DNA of 64,000 bases from Thalassospira xianhensis MCCC 1A02616 (GTDB lineage: Bacteria; Pseudomonadota; Alphaproteobacteria; Rhodospirillales; Thalassospiraceae), in assembly GCF_003326475.1 (NCBI RefSeq), contig NZ_JPWA01000018.1, positions 30,348 to 94,347 of the forward strand, in the 5' to 3' direction. Position numbers and translations under genes: made by a program. The notes below the pieces were generated by a model. That model ran no database searches, had not been told where the DNA came from, and saw only the letters and a program-made list of their open reading frames with translations. The stretch's first letter is position 1, and the number at the start of each line of letters is the position of its first letter. Positions 18,395 to 26,398 of this stretch are shown one piece after another.

Positions 18395-19312
18395 ATGGCC
18401 GAAACCGATTTTGAAATTCTTGATCCGCGGTTTAAAACGCTGGTGAAAACCAGTGCGGTGATCGAAAAACTCTGGTCAGGTGGCCGCTGGACCGAAGGTC
18501 CGGCCTATTTTCCAGCGCTTAAATCGCTGGTGTTTTCCGATATACCGAATGACCGCCTGATGCGGTTTGACGAGACTACAGGTCAGACCGGTATTCTGAT
18601 GGGCGGGCGTGATCGCTATGTAAATGGCAATACCGTCGACCGGCAGGGTCGGCTGGTCAGTTGCGAACATGGCGGGCGGTGCATTACACGTACCGAACAT
18701 GACGGTCGCTTGACCGTTCTGGCCGACCGTTATGAGGGCAAACGGTTCAACAGCCCCAATGACCTTGTCGTCAAATCTGATGGCTCGATCTGGTTTACCG
18801 ATCCGGCATATGGCATTGATTCCGATTATGAGGGCTTTCGCGACGAACCCGAAATTGATGGTTGCCACGTTTACCGGATTGACGGCGTGACAGGCAAAAT
18901 CACCCGCGTTGCCGATGATTTCAAACGCCCCAACGGGTTGGCATTCTCACCCGATGAAAGAAAACTTTACATCGCCGACACAGGTGCCACCCATTTCGAA
19001 AGCGGCGAACGCCACATAAGGGGTTTCGATGTCCGCGATGACAACAGCCTTGCAGGAGGTGACGTTTTTGCTCAATGCAGCAACGGACTGTTTGACGGCT
19101 TCCGGTTGGACAATGCCGGACGGCTTTGGTGCAGCGCCACCGACGGTGTGCATTGCCTGTCCGATACCGGTGATCTGATCGGCAAGATTCTTGTGCCTGA
19201 ACGGGTATCGAATGTCTGCTTTGGCGGCCCGAAAAACAATCGCCTGTTCATCACCGCGACCGGATCGCTTTATTCCGTCCTGCTGCCGACCACAGGCCTT
19301 CGGACATTTTAA
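18395..19312 (+). CDS. SMP-30/gluconolactonase/LRE-like protein
   Basis: Six-bladed beta-propeller lactonase-like enzyme of 305 residues. Conserved metal-ligand contexts are present: RWTEGPAYFP, FNSPNDLVVKSDGSIWFTDP and KRPNGLAFSPDE. The family hydrolyses sugar lactones such as gluconolactone. The ribosome-binding site AGGAAGG is strong. No signal peptide is seen, so it is probably cytoplasmic. It is divergent from the HxlR regulator. Confidence 0.9.
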   Translation: MAETDFEILDPRFKTLVKTSAVIEKLWSGGRWTEGPAYFPALKSLVFSDIPNDRLMRFDETTGQTGILMGGRDRYVNGNTVDRQGRLVSCEHGGRCITRTEHDGRLTVLADRYEGKRFNSPNDLVVKSDGSIWFTDPAYGIDSDYEGFRDEPEIDGCHVYRIDGVTGKITRVADDFKRPNGLAFSPDERKLYIADTGATHFESGERHIRGFDVRDDNSLAGGDVFAQCSNGLFDGFRLDNAGRLWCSATDGVHCLSDTGDLIGKILVPERVSNVCFGGPKNNRLFITATGSLYSVLLPTTGLRTF

Positions 19313-19399
19313 GGCCATGGACAAAGCGCGTTTGACCAACGCGACCTTTCACCCCATATCCGAAGGGCGAGATGGACCGACACATAAAAGGATAAACCG

Positions 19400-19621
19400 A
19401 TGTCCCGCCCCCCCCTGAAGGAAGCGATAGAACATTGCCGGGCCGAGGTCATGGCGGCCTCGGGTGTGGTTGGCGTGGCGGCCGGTGTGTCGCGCATCCA
19501 TCCCGACCGCCAATGCATTCATGTCTATGTGTCCTGCCCCGGCTGGCCGGACGGCGTTCCCCATGATGTTGACGGCTACGATGTAGAGTTGATTCCAGGC
19601 AAGGGTTTTACAGCCTTTTGA
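19400..19621 (+). CDS. Small protein resembling the N-terminal domain of the next protease
   Basis: A 73-residue protein with a clear ribosome-binding site (AAAAGGA). Its pattern is GVVGVAAGVSR, a gap, then IHVYVSCPGWPDGVP and DVELIPG. This parallels the N-terminal domain of the downstream trypsin-like protein (INGYSLGRK, then LAIVIFVNRK and RIPNLVQ). Both look like a small alpha-beta propeptide-like domain. It lies 94 bases upstream of the protease on the same strand. I infer a stand-alone inhibitor, chaperone or decoy of the protease; nothing in the sequence proves this. Confidence 0.65.
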   Translation: MSRPPLKEAIEHCRAEVMAASGVVGVAAGVSRIHPDRQCIHVYVSCPGWPDGVPHDVDGYDVELIPGKGFTAF

Positions 19622-19715
19622 GTGCCATAAACCCCTGTCATGCTGAACAAAACCGGTAATAAAAGCCGGAAAATCCGGAGCAGAACCGTGATAACAGCAA
19701 TAGGGAATCCCAACC

Positions 19716-20735
19716 ATGACACGGGCCAATTTTGCGCAATATCGGGACTTCATCCGTCAAACCAACCAGTTCGATCCGCTGCTGGAACGCGGCGAAATAA
19801 ACGGTTATTCGCTGGGCCGGAAAACCGTGAAGGGGGTCGATACTGGCGAGCTTGCCATCGTCATTTTCGTGAACCGTAAAATCGCGGCAAGCCAGCTTGC
19901 TCTGTCGCACCGCATCCCCAATCTGGTACAGCATCCCGCAGGTAGTGGCGGCACGGTCGATTTCATTACCGATGTTCAGGAAGCAAGCTTTTCGCGCCGT
20001 TCGCTAACCGGGCGAGAACGCCCAGCCACCAGCGGCATCAGCATCGGCCATGTTGATATCACCGCCGGAACACTGGGCGGATTGATGCGTGACCGGCGAA
20101 GCGGGGCGGTCGTGATCCTGTCGAATAATCATGTTCTGGCCAATTCGAACGATGCGCGACCGGGCGATGCCATCCTGCAACCGGGCATTGCCGATGGCGG
20201 CCATGATCCGGACGATGTGATTGCCGGTCTGGCCCGGTTTGTGCCGATTGATTTTCGCGACAATGCCGAAAACCGCATGGATGCAGCGATTGCTGCACCG
20301 CTTGAACCCGCAGCCGAATATGTCCGCTGGCACACGCAGAATATCGGGCCGGAAACACCTGGGAAAACGCGCAATCTTGGCGACGGCGACCTTGGCACGA
20401 CGGTTCATAAAACCGGGCGCACCACCGGTCATACGAAAGGGTCGATACAGGGTCTTTATGCCACCGTGCAGGTCAGTTACGGCGACGCCGGAAATGCTGT
20501 TTTCATCGATCAGGTGATCATTTCCCAACCGCTGGGTCAGGGCGATTTTTCACGCGGTGGCGATTCCGGTTCGCTGGTTTATGACGATGACAATGTCTGT
20601 ATCGGGTTGCTGTTTGCCGGATCGGAAAGCACTGCGCGCGATCCGGGCACAACCATCATCACCCCGATCGAGGTCGTGATGAAGGAACTTGATCTTGAAC
20701 TGATCACGCCGGGTGCCTTCCCGCATGATCCGTGA
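19716..20735 (+). CDS. Trypsin-like serine protease with N-terminal propeptide-like domain
   Basis: Protein of 339 residues. Residues 1-90 form a small alpha-beta domain (YSLGRKTVKG, LAIVIFVNRK). Residues from about 105 look like a trypsin-fold domain with a plausible triad: His139 in LSNNHVLANS, Asp189 in ENRMDAAIA and Ser284 in RGGDSGSLVY. KTGRTTGHTKG between them is typical of this group of bacterial proteins. No signal peptide or membrane helix is present, so it may act in the cytoplasm or be exported another way. It converges on the HdeD gene with a 10-base gap. The substrate is unknown. Confidence 0.78.
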   Translation: MTRANFAQYRDFIRQTNQFDPLLERGEINGYSLGRKTVKGVDTGELAIVIFVNRKIAASQLALSHRIPNLVQHPAGSGGTVDFITDVQEASFSRRSLTGRERPATSGISIGHVDITAGTLGGLMRDRRSGAVVILSNNHVLANSNDARPGDAILQPGIADGGHDPDDVIAGLARFVPIDFRDNAENRMDAAIAAPLEPAAEYVRWHTQNIGPETPGKTRNLGDGDLGTTVHKTGRTTGHTKGSIQGLYATVQVSYGDAGNAVFIDQVIISQPLGQGDFSRGGDSGSLVYDDDNVCIGLLFAGSESTARDPGTTIITPIEVVMKELDLELITPGAFPHDP

Positions 20736-20745
20736 TCGGCAATAG

Positions 20746-21315
20746 CTAGCGGATAGAAACCTTGCCCATCGCCATCGATACCATCAGGTAACTGAAACCC
20801 GATGACAGCAGATTGATGCCCAGCAAAAGCCCGATAGCCCATGTCGCGGAACTTGGCAGTTCGGCGAAGATCAGGATACCGGCAAGCACCGCGATCCCAC
20901 CAGAAAACAGCATCCATTTCCAGCCTGGAAACTGGCTGAGCCGAAACGCCATGACAAGTTCAAGAAGCCCCTGCAGGATAAAGGCAATCGCCAGCAAAAC
21001 CGTCAGGGTCACAATCCCGGTCAACGGGAAAAACGCCAGCCACCCGCCGACAAGCGCAAACAGAACGCCTTGCACCACATCGATCCAGCGGCGCGTTGGT
21101 GTATCGGCATTCCACGCGCCGTAAAAATGCCCGACAGCCCCGATGATAAACAACCAGCCGATCACGGTTTTAAACGCAATCGTCGTGGCAAACGGGAAGG
21201 CGACGGCAAGAATACCCAGCAAAAGCAGAACGATCCCGACAGTCCGAAGCCGTTTGCGCCCCTTTTCCAGAAGTCCGCGCATTTCCGGCGTACCGTCATT
21301 CACGATAAGTGTCAT
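20746..21315 (-). CDS. HdeD-family acid-resistance membrane protein
   Basis: Inner-membrane protein of 189 residues with about six hydrophobic helices, matching HdeD/DUF308: VVQGVLFALVGGWLAFFP, LLELVMAFRLSQFPGW and AIGLLLGINLLSSG. In E. coli HdeD is linked to acid resistance at high cell density; the biochemical role is unclear. The ATG at 21315 follows AGGA and is preferred over upstream in-frame codons to 21351. It lies 53 bases downstream of the metal ATPase gene on the same strand. Confidence 0.87.
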   Translation of the reverse strand: MTLIVNDGTPEMRGLLEKGRKRLRTVGIVLLLLGILAVAFPFATTIAFKTVIGWLFIIGAVGHFYGAWNADTPTRRWIDVVQGVLFALVGGWLAFFPLTGIVTLTVLLAIAFILQGLLELVMAFRLSQFPGWKWMLFSGGIAVLAGILIFAELPSSATWAIGLLLGINLLSSGFSYLMVSMAMGKVSIR

Positions 21316-21368
21316 TACCCTGTTCCTTTGCTTCAAAGACGCCAGCTGCAACTATAACCTGTATACTC

Positions 21369-23285
21369 CTAGTCCTCATTCCCCACCAAGTCTGCATTGA
21401 TGTTACGCACAAGCGCAAGGCGCAACGCATTGAGGATTGCAATAACATCAATACCTTCCTGAAGAATTGCCCCCGTCACCGGGCTGATGAGGCCAAAGGC
21501 GGCAAAGCCCATGGCAATAATCGACAACACCATACCGCCAATAACGCTTTGCAACAAAATACGGCGCATGGCGGTGCTGATATGAAACAATTCATCGACG
21601 GTCTGAAGCGAGCTTTCGGGGATCACGGCACCTGCGGCCTCGGCGGTAACCGAACTGTGCTTGCCAAAGGCGACGCCAACGGTTGCCACCGCCAATGCCG
21701 GGGCATCATTGATGCCATCCCCCATGAAAAGGGTCGGTGCGATCGCCGCCTCGCGGCGCACGATGGCAACCTTTTGTTCCGGGCTTTGCGATGCAAGGCT
21801 TTCGCGAATACCCAGCAATTTCGAAAGATGGCTGACCTCGCTTTCGCGGTCTCCCGATAGCAGCATGATCTTTGTGAAATGGTGGATCGGGGCAAGATGA
21901 CCGACAAAATGTTTGCCATCCGAACGCGGACTGTCGCGGAAACGAAAGGTCGCGCCATAAGCCCCGTCTATCATGATCGCACATTCCAGCCCGCTGACAC
22001 TGGGCGGCAGGATATCGGCCATCGACGGATCACCTGCAATCAGCTTCTTGCGATGGGTCACCGCAATTTCGTGGCCATCCACCACACCGGTCAAACCTTG
22101 CCCCGGTTTTTCCGAAACCCGGGCCACATCGCCCAGTGCAAGCTTTCGCTCATCCGCCGCTGCCAGAACCGCCATCGCCAGTGGATGTTTGGAGTATCGT
22201 TCCAGACTGGCAGCAAGGCGCAAGACTTCGCTTGCCGCTTTCCCCGCAGCCGGCACAATTTCGACCAGTTCCGGACGCCCGTAAGTCAGGGTGCCGGTCT
22301 TATCGAAAATTGCGGTTTTACAGGTTGGCAACCGTTCCAGAACCGTCGGATCACGGATCACGATCCCGCGCCTTGCCGCCATTGAAATCGCACTCATGAT
22401 CGTGATCGGAATAGCAATTAAAAGTGGGCAAGGCGTTGCCACAACAAGAACCGCCAGAAACCGCACGGCATCGCCGCTTAGATACCAGGCAGCAACCGCC
22501 ACCAGCAGCGCGAAGGGCGCGAACCATGCACCGATCTGGTCGCCCAGCCGCCGGATTTTCGGGCGTTTTTGTTCGGCTTCCTGCATCACCTGCATGATCT
22601 GGGCATAGCGCGACTCACGTGCACGCCGCTCAGCCCGGACCACCAGCACCGCGTCGCCATTGATCGCCCCCGAAAGCACCGATGCCCCGGGTGCCTTGCT
22701 GACAACATAGGGCTCCCCGGTCAGATAGCTTTCATCCATGCTGCCATGACCATCCACAACCAATCCGTCCACCGGGGCTGTATCATGGGGGAAAATTGCA
22801 ATCAGATCGCCGATGGCAATATCATCAAGCCCGATATCAGAGATGTCTTCTCCGTCCTTGCGATGCGCGATTGTCGGCATGCGATCAGCCAGTGCATTCA
22901 GCGCCGATGATGCCTTTCGCATCGCAAAGGCTTCCAGAACCTGACCACCGCCTAGCATCAGGATAATCAGAGACGAAGCCAGATATTCGCCCAGAATGAC
23001 GCCGGTGACAAAGGCGATGACGGCCAGAAAATCCGCCCCGAAATCGCGTTGAAGCACCTTCAGGGCAATTTCAAAAAGCAAAACCCCGCCGCCAAAGGCC
23101 ACAACAACCAATAACGGCCAATCCGTTGCTGCAACCCCGAAAACCGGTGCCATCCCTATCGGCATCAAGGCAAAATGCGCAACAATCCCGGTCACGGTTA
23201 GTGCCAGCACCACGCGGTTGACACGCTCAGCCGACCACAGAGGCTTTGTCGACAATAGCATACCGCCGGGCTGATCGGCTTTCAT
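21369..23285 (-). CDS. P1B-type heavy-metal ATPase with TPC motif
   Basis: Metal-transporting P-type ATPase of 638 residues. All core motifs are present: LTGEP (actuator), ATPCPLLIA in the metal-binding helix, FDKTGTLT (phosphorylation), ERYSKHPLA (the HP motif) and GDGINDAPAL (hinge). No N-terminal CxxC metal-binding domain is seen. The membrane motif is TPC rather than the CPC of typical copper and zinc exporters. TPC is reported for the P1B-5 group, some of which export nickel or iron, but the haemerythrin tail of those proteins is absent. GGAGAG precedes the ATG at 23285. The metal is uncertain. Confidence 0.9.
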   Translation of the reverse strand: MKADQPGGMLLSTKPLWSAERVNRVVLALTVTGIVAHFALMPIGMAPVFGVAATDWPLLVVVAFGGGVLLFEIALKVLQRDFGADFLAVIAFVTGVILGEYLASSLIILMLGGGQVLEAFAMRKASSALNALADRMPTIAHRKDGEDISDIGLDDIAIGDLIAIFPHDTAPVDGLVVDGHGSMDESYLTGEPYVVSKAPGASVLSGAINGDAVLVVRAERRARESRYAQIMQVMQEAEQKRPKIRRLGDQIGAWFAPFALLVAVAAWYLSGDAVRFLAVLVVATPCPLLIAIPITIMSAISMAARRGIVIRDPTVLERLPTCKTAIFDKTGTLTYGRPELVEIVPAAGKAASEVLRLAASLERYSKHPLAMAVLAAADERKLALGDVARVSEKPGQGLTGVVDGHEIAVTHRKKLIAGDPSMADILPPSVSGLECAIMIDGAYGATFRFRDSPRSDGKHFVGHLAPIHHFTKIMLLSGDRESEVSHLSKLLGIRESLASQSPEQKVAIVRREAAIAPTLFMGDGINDAPALAVATVGVAFGKHSSVTAEAAGAVIPESSLQTVDELFHISTAMRRILLQSVIGGMVLSIIAMGFAAFGLISPVTGAILQEGIDVIAILNALRLALVRNINADLVGNED

Positions 23286-23604
23286 GTCGGTCTCTCTCCG
23301 AATAACCAACGCAGGATGAATAGCCTAATCCGAAACCGGGTTTTCGCCGAAAACTATTTGCCAACCGCACCATGGGAACACGATAGCCATGATCACGATC
23401 AAGTTTTGCAAACCGGGGATGGAATTTTTGGCTTTCCAGACAGTGGATATCGAGACGGTCCTTTTCCTTCATCCAAGGCAAACCAACGGATTTCAATTAT
23501 TACAGGAACGATTATAAAAAAATGGTGATAAGTGGTTCACACCAACAGGTTTTGACACCCCGCCTTCAAGGGATTATTGAAAGCAGGTATCTTTCCTGAA
23601 TGGA
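23286..23604. other. Intergenic region between divergent genes
   Basis: About 320 bases between the metal ATPase gene and the DUF2946-like gene, presumably holding both promoters. The short open frames here have no good ribosome-binding sites. I see no strong inverted repeat or recognisable metal-regulator operator. Confidence 0.5.
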
Positions 23605-24060
23605 TTGAAATCTGTGTTCAGAGACCGCCAGATATATTCGGCATTCAGACGCAGCCTTTCGGTTGCCGTCGCGTGCTTTTTGCTGGCGAATGCCCTGATG
23701 TTCGGCTTCATGCATGCGCCGGTCGCGCTTGCCAATACGCCAACCGTAACAGGCGCAAACACCGATCAAAGCTTTATCCCGCTGATCATCTGTACAGCCA
23801 ACGGCATCAAGACGATATCCGTCCCTGCCGGTACAACAGAAGAAGGCGGATCATCACCCCATTCCAGCGCCTATGAAGGTTTCCAGTGCGCGATCTGCGG
23901 CCTTGGCAATCATGCGGTCGGCCTGCCCGTCGAACCGGAATTGCCCCTGATACATCGCGTGCGGATGTCCAATACGGTCACCGCTCTTCATATCACTGCA
24001 CGCCTGCATGACTTCTGCCCGATTGCGGCATCACCGCGCGCCCCGCCCTTCCCCGTCTGA
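23605..24060 (+). CDS. DUF2946-like exported protein
   Basis: Protein of about 150 residues with an N-terminal signal-like segment (LSVAVACFLLANALMFGFMH). A mature part has IPLIICTANGIKTISV and later EGFQCAICGLGN. A cysteine in an LIICT context followed by a central CxxC is the DUF2946 pattern. These small proteins accompany PepSY, TonB or copper-related genes. No ATG fits: the start is probably TTG at 23605 or GTG at 23614, both with weak ribosome-binding sites. The PepSY gene follows after 150 bases. Confidence 0.65.
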   Translation: MKSVFRDRQIYSAFRRSLSVAVACFLLANALMFGFMHAPVALANTPTVTGANTDQSFIPLIICTANGIKTISVPAGTTEEGGSSPHSSAYEGFQCAICGLGNHAVGLPVEPELPLIHRVRMSNTVTALHITARLHDFCPIAASPRAPPFPV

Positions 24061-24213
24061 CTGTCTCCCGGCCTGATGGATGATGTCTGTTGCCCTTCTT
24101 GGCGCCAGACCACCCTGCATGGCCAATTTCAGATTGTTTGAGTTCCGGGTACGGATTGTAGGGCCTTTGCGCCTGTATCCCGTCAGACCCGCGACCGAAT
24201 TGGGGATATCGTG

Positions 24214-25599
24214 ATGCCAAATGCATCGGCACATGCCAAAAATGCGCCCAAAGGGACAAGCAGCCTTTATCGCGCTGTCTGGCGCTGGCATTTCTATGCC
24301 GGACTTTTTGTCCTGCCTTTTATGATTCTGCTGGCCGTCACCGGTGCGGCCTATCTATTCCGTGACGAAATTGATGACTGGGTCTATTCCGACCTGAAAT
24401 TCGTCAATGTTCTGAATGTGCCGCCGCTTCCGATCAGCACGCAGGTTGACGCTGTGCGCTATTTCGTTGGTGACAAACCGGTCAAAATCATCACGCCCGC
24501 CTCTCCGGACCGTAGCACCGAAATCGTCATTGCCACATCGGGCGGTGATCGCCGGTCGGTTTATGTCGATCCTTATACCGGGCTGGTTCAGGGATCGATG
24601 CCTGATCGCGGCACGATCATGTGGCTGGTGCGCCGCATCCACAGCCTGGCCGAGTTCGGCACTATTGCCAATTACGTCATCGAAATCGCCGCGGGCTGGA
24701 GCATTCTGCTGGTCGCGACCGGCACATACCTTTGGTGGCCGCGCGGCGATCAGACAGGTGGGGCGTTGACCGTGCGCGATACGCCTGCACGACGGCGCTG
24801 GTGGCGCGATGCCCATGCAGTAACCGGGATTTTCGTCGGGTTCTTTATCGTGTTTCTGGCAGCAACCGGTATGTTCTGGTCAGTGTTCTGGGGCAAATAC
24901 GCCAATGAATTCGCCAATGGCACGCCCAGCGGTTATCCATCGGGTGTGCGCGTCGATGTACCGCTGTCAACCGTCCCGATGATCGAGGCATTTGGTGAAA
25001 CCGGCTGGACCACCGAAAACACCCCGATCCCGATGTCGATTGATGGCATGACAAATGCCGGGGGTGACAAACCAACGCCCATCGGCATTGATGCAGCCGT
25101 GGCAAAGTTCAAGGAACTTGGCATTGCGCCAGGCTATGCGATTTCGTTGCCAGGTGGTGAAACCGGTGTTTACAGCGCATCAATCTATCCCGATGACCTG
25201 TCCCAGCAGCGTGTCATTCATCTGGACCAGTATTCGGGTCGACCGCTGATTGATATGGGATACCAGGATTACGGCATCTTTGGCCGCATCATGGAATGGT
25301 CGATCAATGTCCATCTTGGTCAGGAATACGGGGTGATCAACCAGATTGTCCTGATGATTGTCTGTGCCGCAATTGTCTTTATGGCAGTTTCGGGCGGGGT
25401 GATGTGGTGGAAACGCCGCCCTGCCGGATCGCTTGGCGTACCGCCCTTGCCGCGCCGGACAAAAAGTCTGGTCGGGGTGACGGCGATCCTTGCAATTGGC
25501 GGGATCATTTACCCGGTCGTTGGTGCATCCATGCTGGTGATCTGGTTGCTGGACTGGCTGTTTGTCGCCCGTCCCGCCCGTGCATTCCGCACGGCCTGA
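24214..25599 (+). CDS. PepSY-domain transmembrane protein
   Basis: Membrane protein of 461 residues of the PepSY_TM family (PiuB/FsrB-like), which includes iron-siderophore reductases and proteins associated with TonB uptake. The first helix region is WRWHFYAGLFVLPFMILLAV and a second conserved helix follows RRIHSLAEFG, NYVIEIAAGWSILLVATGTY. A third block is RRRWWRDAHAVTGIFVGFF. Conserved membrane histidines (WHFYAG, RIHSL, DAHAV, NVHLG) could bind haem or metal. It probably forms an iron or copper-related unit with the DUF2946-like gene upstream and the Crp-like gene downstream. Confidence 0.88.
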   Translation: MPNASAHAKNAPKGTSSLYRAVWRWHFYAGLFVLPFMILLAVTGAAYLFRDEIDDWVYSDLKFVNVLNVPPLPISTQVDAVRYFVGDKPVKIITPASPDRSTEIVIATSGGDRRSVYVDPYTGLVQGSMPDRGTIMWLVRRIHSLAEFGTIANYVIEIAAGWSILLVATGTYLWWPRGDQTGGALTVRDTPARRRWWRDAHAVTGIFVGFFIVFLAATGMFWSVFWGKYANEFANGTPSGYPSGVRVDVPLSTVPMIEAFGETGWTTENTPIPMSIDGMTNAGGDKPTPIGIDAAVAKFKELGIAPGYAISLPGGETGVYSASIYPDDLSQQRVIHLDQYSGRPLIDMGYQDYGIFGRIMEWSINVHLGQEYGVINQIVLMIVCAAIVFMAVSGGVMWWKRRPAGSLGVPPLPRRTKSLVGVTAILAIGGIIYPVVGASMLVIWLLDWLFVARPARAFRTA

Positions 25600-25650
25600 C
25601 CGTTAGACAAAGTAAACCGGCCATCCGGCCGAACAAAAGATCTGGTGTCG

Positions 25651-25680
25651 ATACGCGGCACCCCGCAACGTGCCGCGTAT
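25651..25680. promoter_or_regulatory. Perfect 10-base inverted repeat before the Crp-like gene
   Basis: ATACGCGGCA (25651-25660) and TGCCGCGTAT (25671-25680) are perfect reverse complements with a 10-base spacer. No T-run follows, so it is not a simple terminator. It lies 27 bases before the Crp-like start and may be an operator or an RNA hairpin acting on translation. A second palindrome, GGGAGCTCCC (25696-25705), covers the ribosome-binding site. Confidence 0.55.
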
Positions 25681-25706
25681 CTCCCTTGTGCCATCGGGAG
25701 CTCCCA

Positions 25707-26351
25707 ATGAACAACGAAGACGCCTTGAAACATCTTGAGAAACTTGCTGAAAACCCGGCCCTTGATATGGGGGCCAATGCCGCCATCGGGCACCACGAAG
25801 AGGAAGGTGAATATATCTATCGCATCCTGTCGGGCCTTGTGATGCAATGCCACTATGCCGAAGATGGCGAACGTCAGGTCTGCCGCGTGTTTCGCCCCGG
25901 CGACCTCATCGGACTTGAGACCGTTGTCGAACCCGGTCTTTCACTGATCAGCGAAACCCTGACACCAACGGTGCTAATGCGCATTCCGGTTGCGCGTGTT
26001 CGCATGGCCCAGACAAACAACCCCGAACTGCAACAGGCGATCCTGCGTCTGCTCGCGCGCGAGGTTGTCGATGGCTATAACTGGAAGGTCAATCTGGGGA
26101 CCGGATCGGCGATGCGCCGGATTTGCCGGTTCTTGCTCTGGAGTGCCAAGGATGATCACTGCCCGCTGCCGACACGCGACAAGCTGGGCAGCATCATCGC
26201 CACAACCACTGAAACCGCAAGCCGCATGATTGCCGATCTGCGCCGTCAGGGGGTCTTGCGCAAAAGCCGGTCACGCCCGTCAACGGTTGTGATTGACCGG
26301 GATCGGGTGCGTCAGAAGGCCGGTGATTTCTGGGATCACCGCGCTGCATGA
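25707..26351 (+). CDS. Crp/Fnr-family transcriptional regulator
   Basis: Regulator of 214 residues with an N-terminal cyclic-nucleotide-binding-type beta roll (EYIYRILSGLV, ERQVCRVFRPGDLIGLE) and a C-terminal helix-turn-helix (TRDKLGSIIATTTETASRMI). It lacks the N-terminal cysteine cluster of FNR and does not show the cAMP-pocket signature. The ATG at 25707 follows GGGAG; the same frame stays open far upstream through the PepSY gene but this is antisense-free coincidence. It may control the preceding PepSY gene group. The ligand is unknown. Confidence 0.88.
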   Translation: MNNEDALKHLEKLAENPALDMGANAAIGHHEEEGEYIYRILSGLVMQCHYAEDGERQVCRVFRPGDLIGLETVVEPGLSLISETLTPTVLMRIPVARVRMAQTNNPELQQAILRLLAREVVDGYNWKVNLGTGSAMRRICRFLLWSAKDDHCPLPTRDKLGSIIATTTETASRMIADLRRQGVLRKSRSRPSTVVIDRDRVRQKAGDFWDHRAA

Positions 26352-26398
26352 TCGCCGACAGAACGTTTTGAAAACCGGGAATGCGGTCGCCTGCACAA

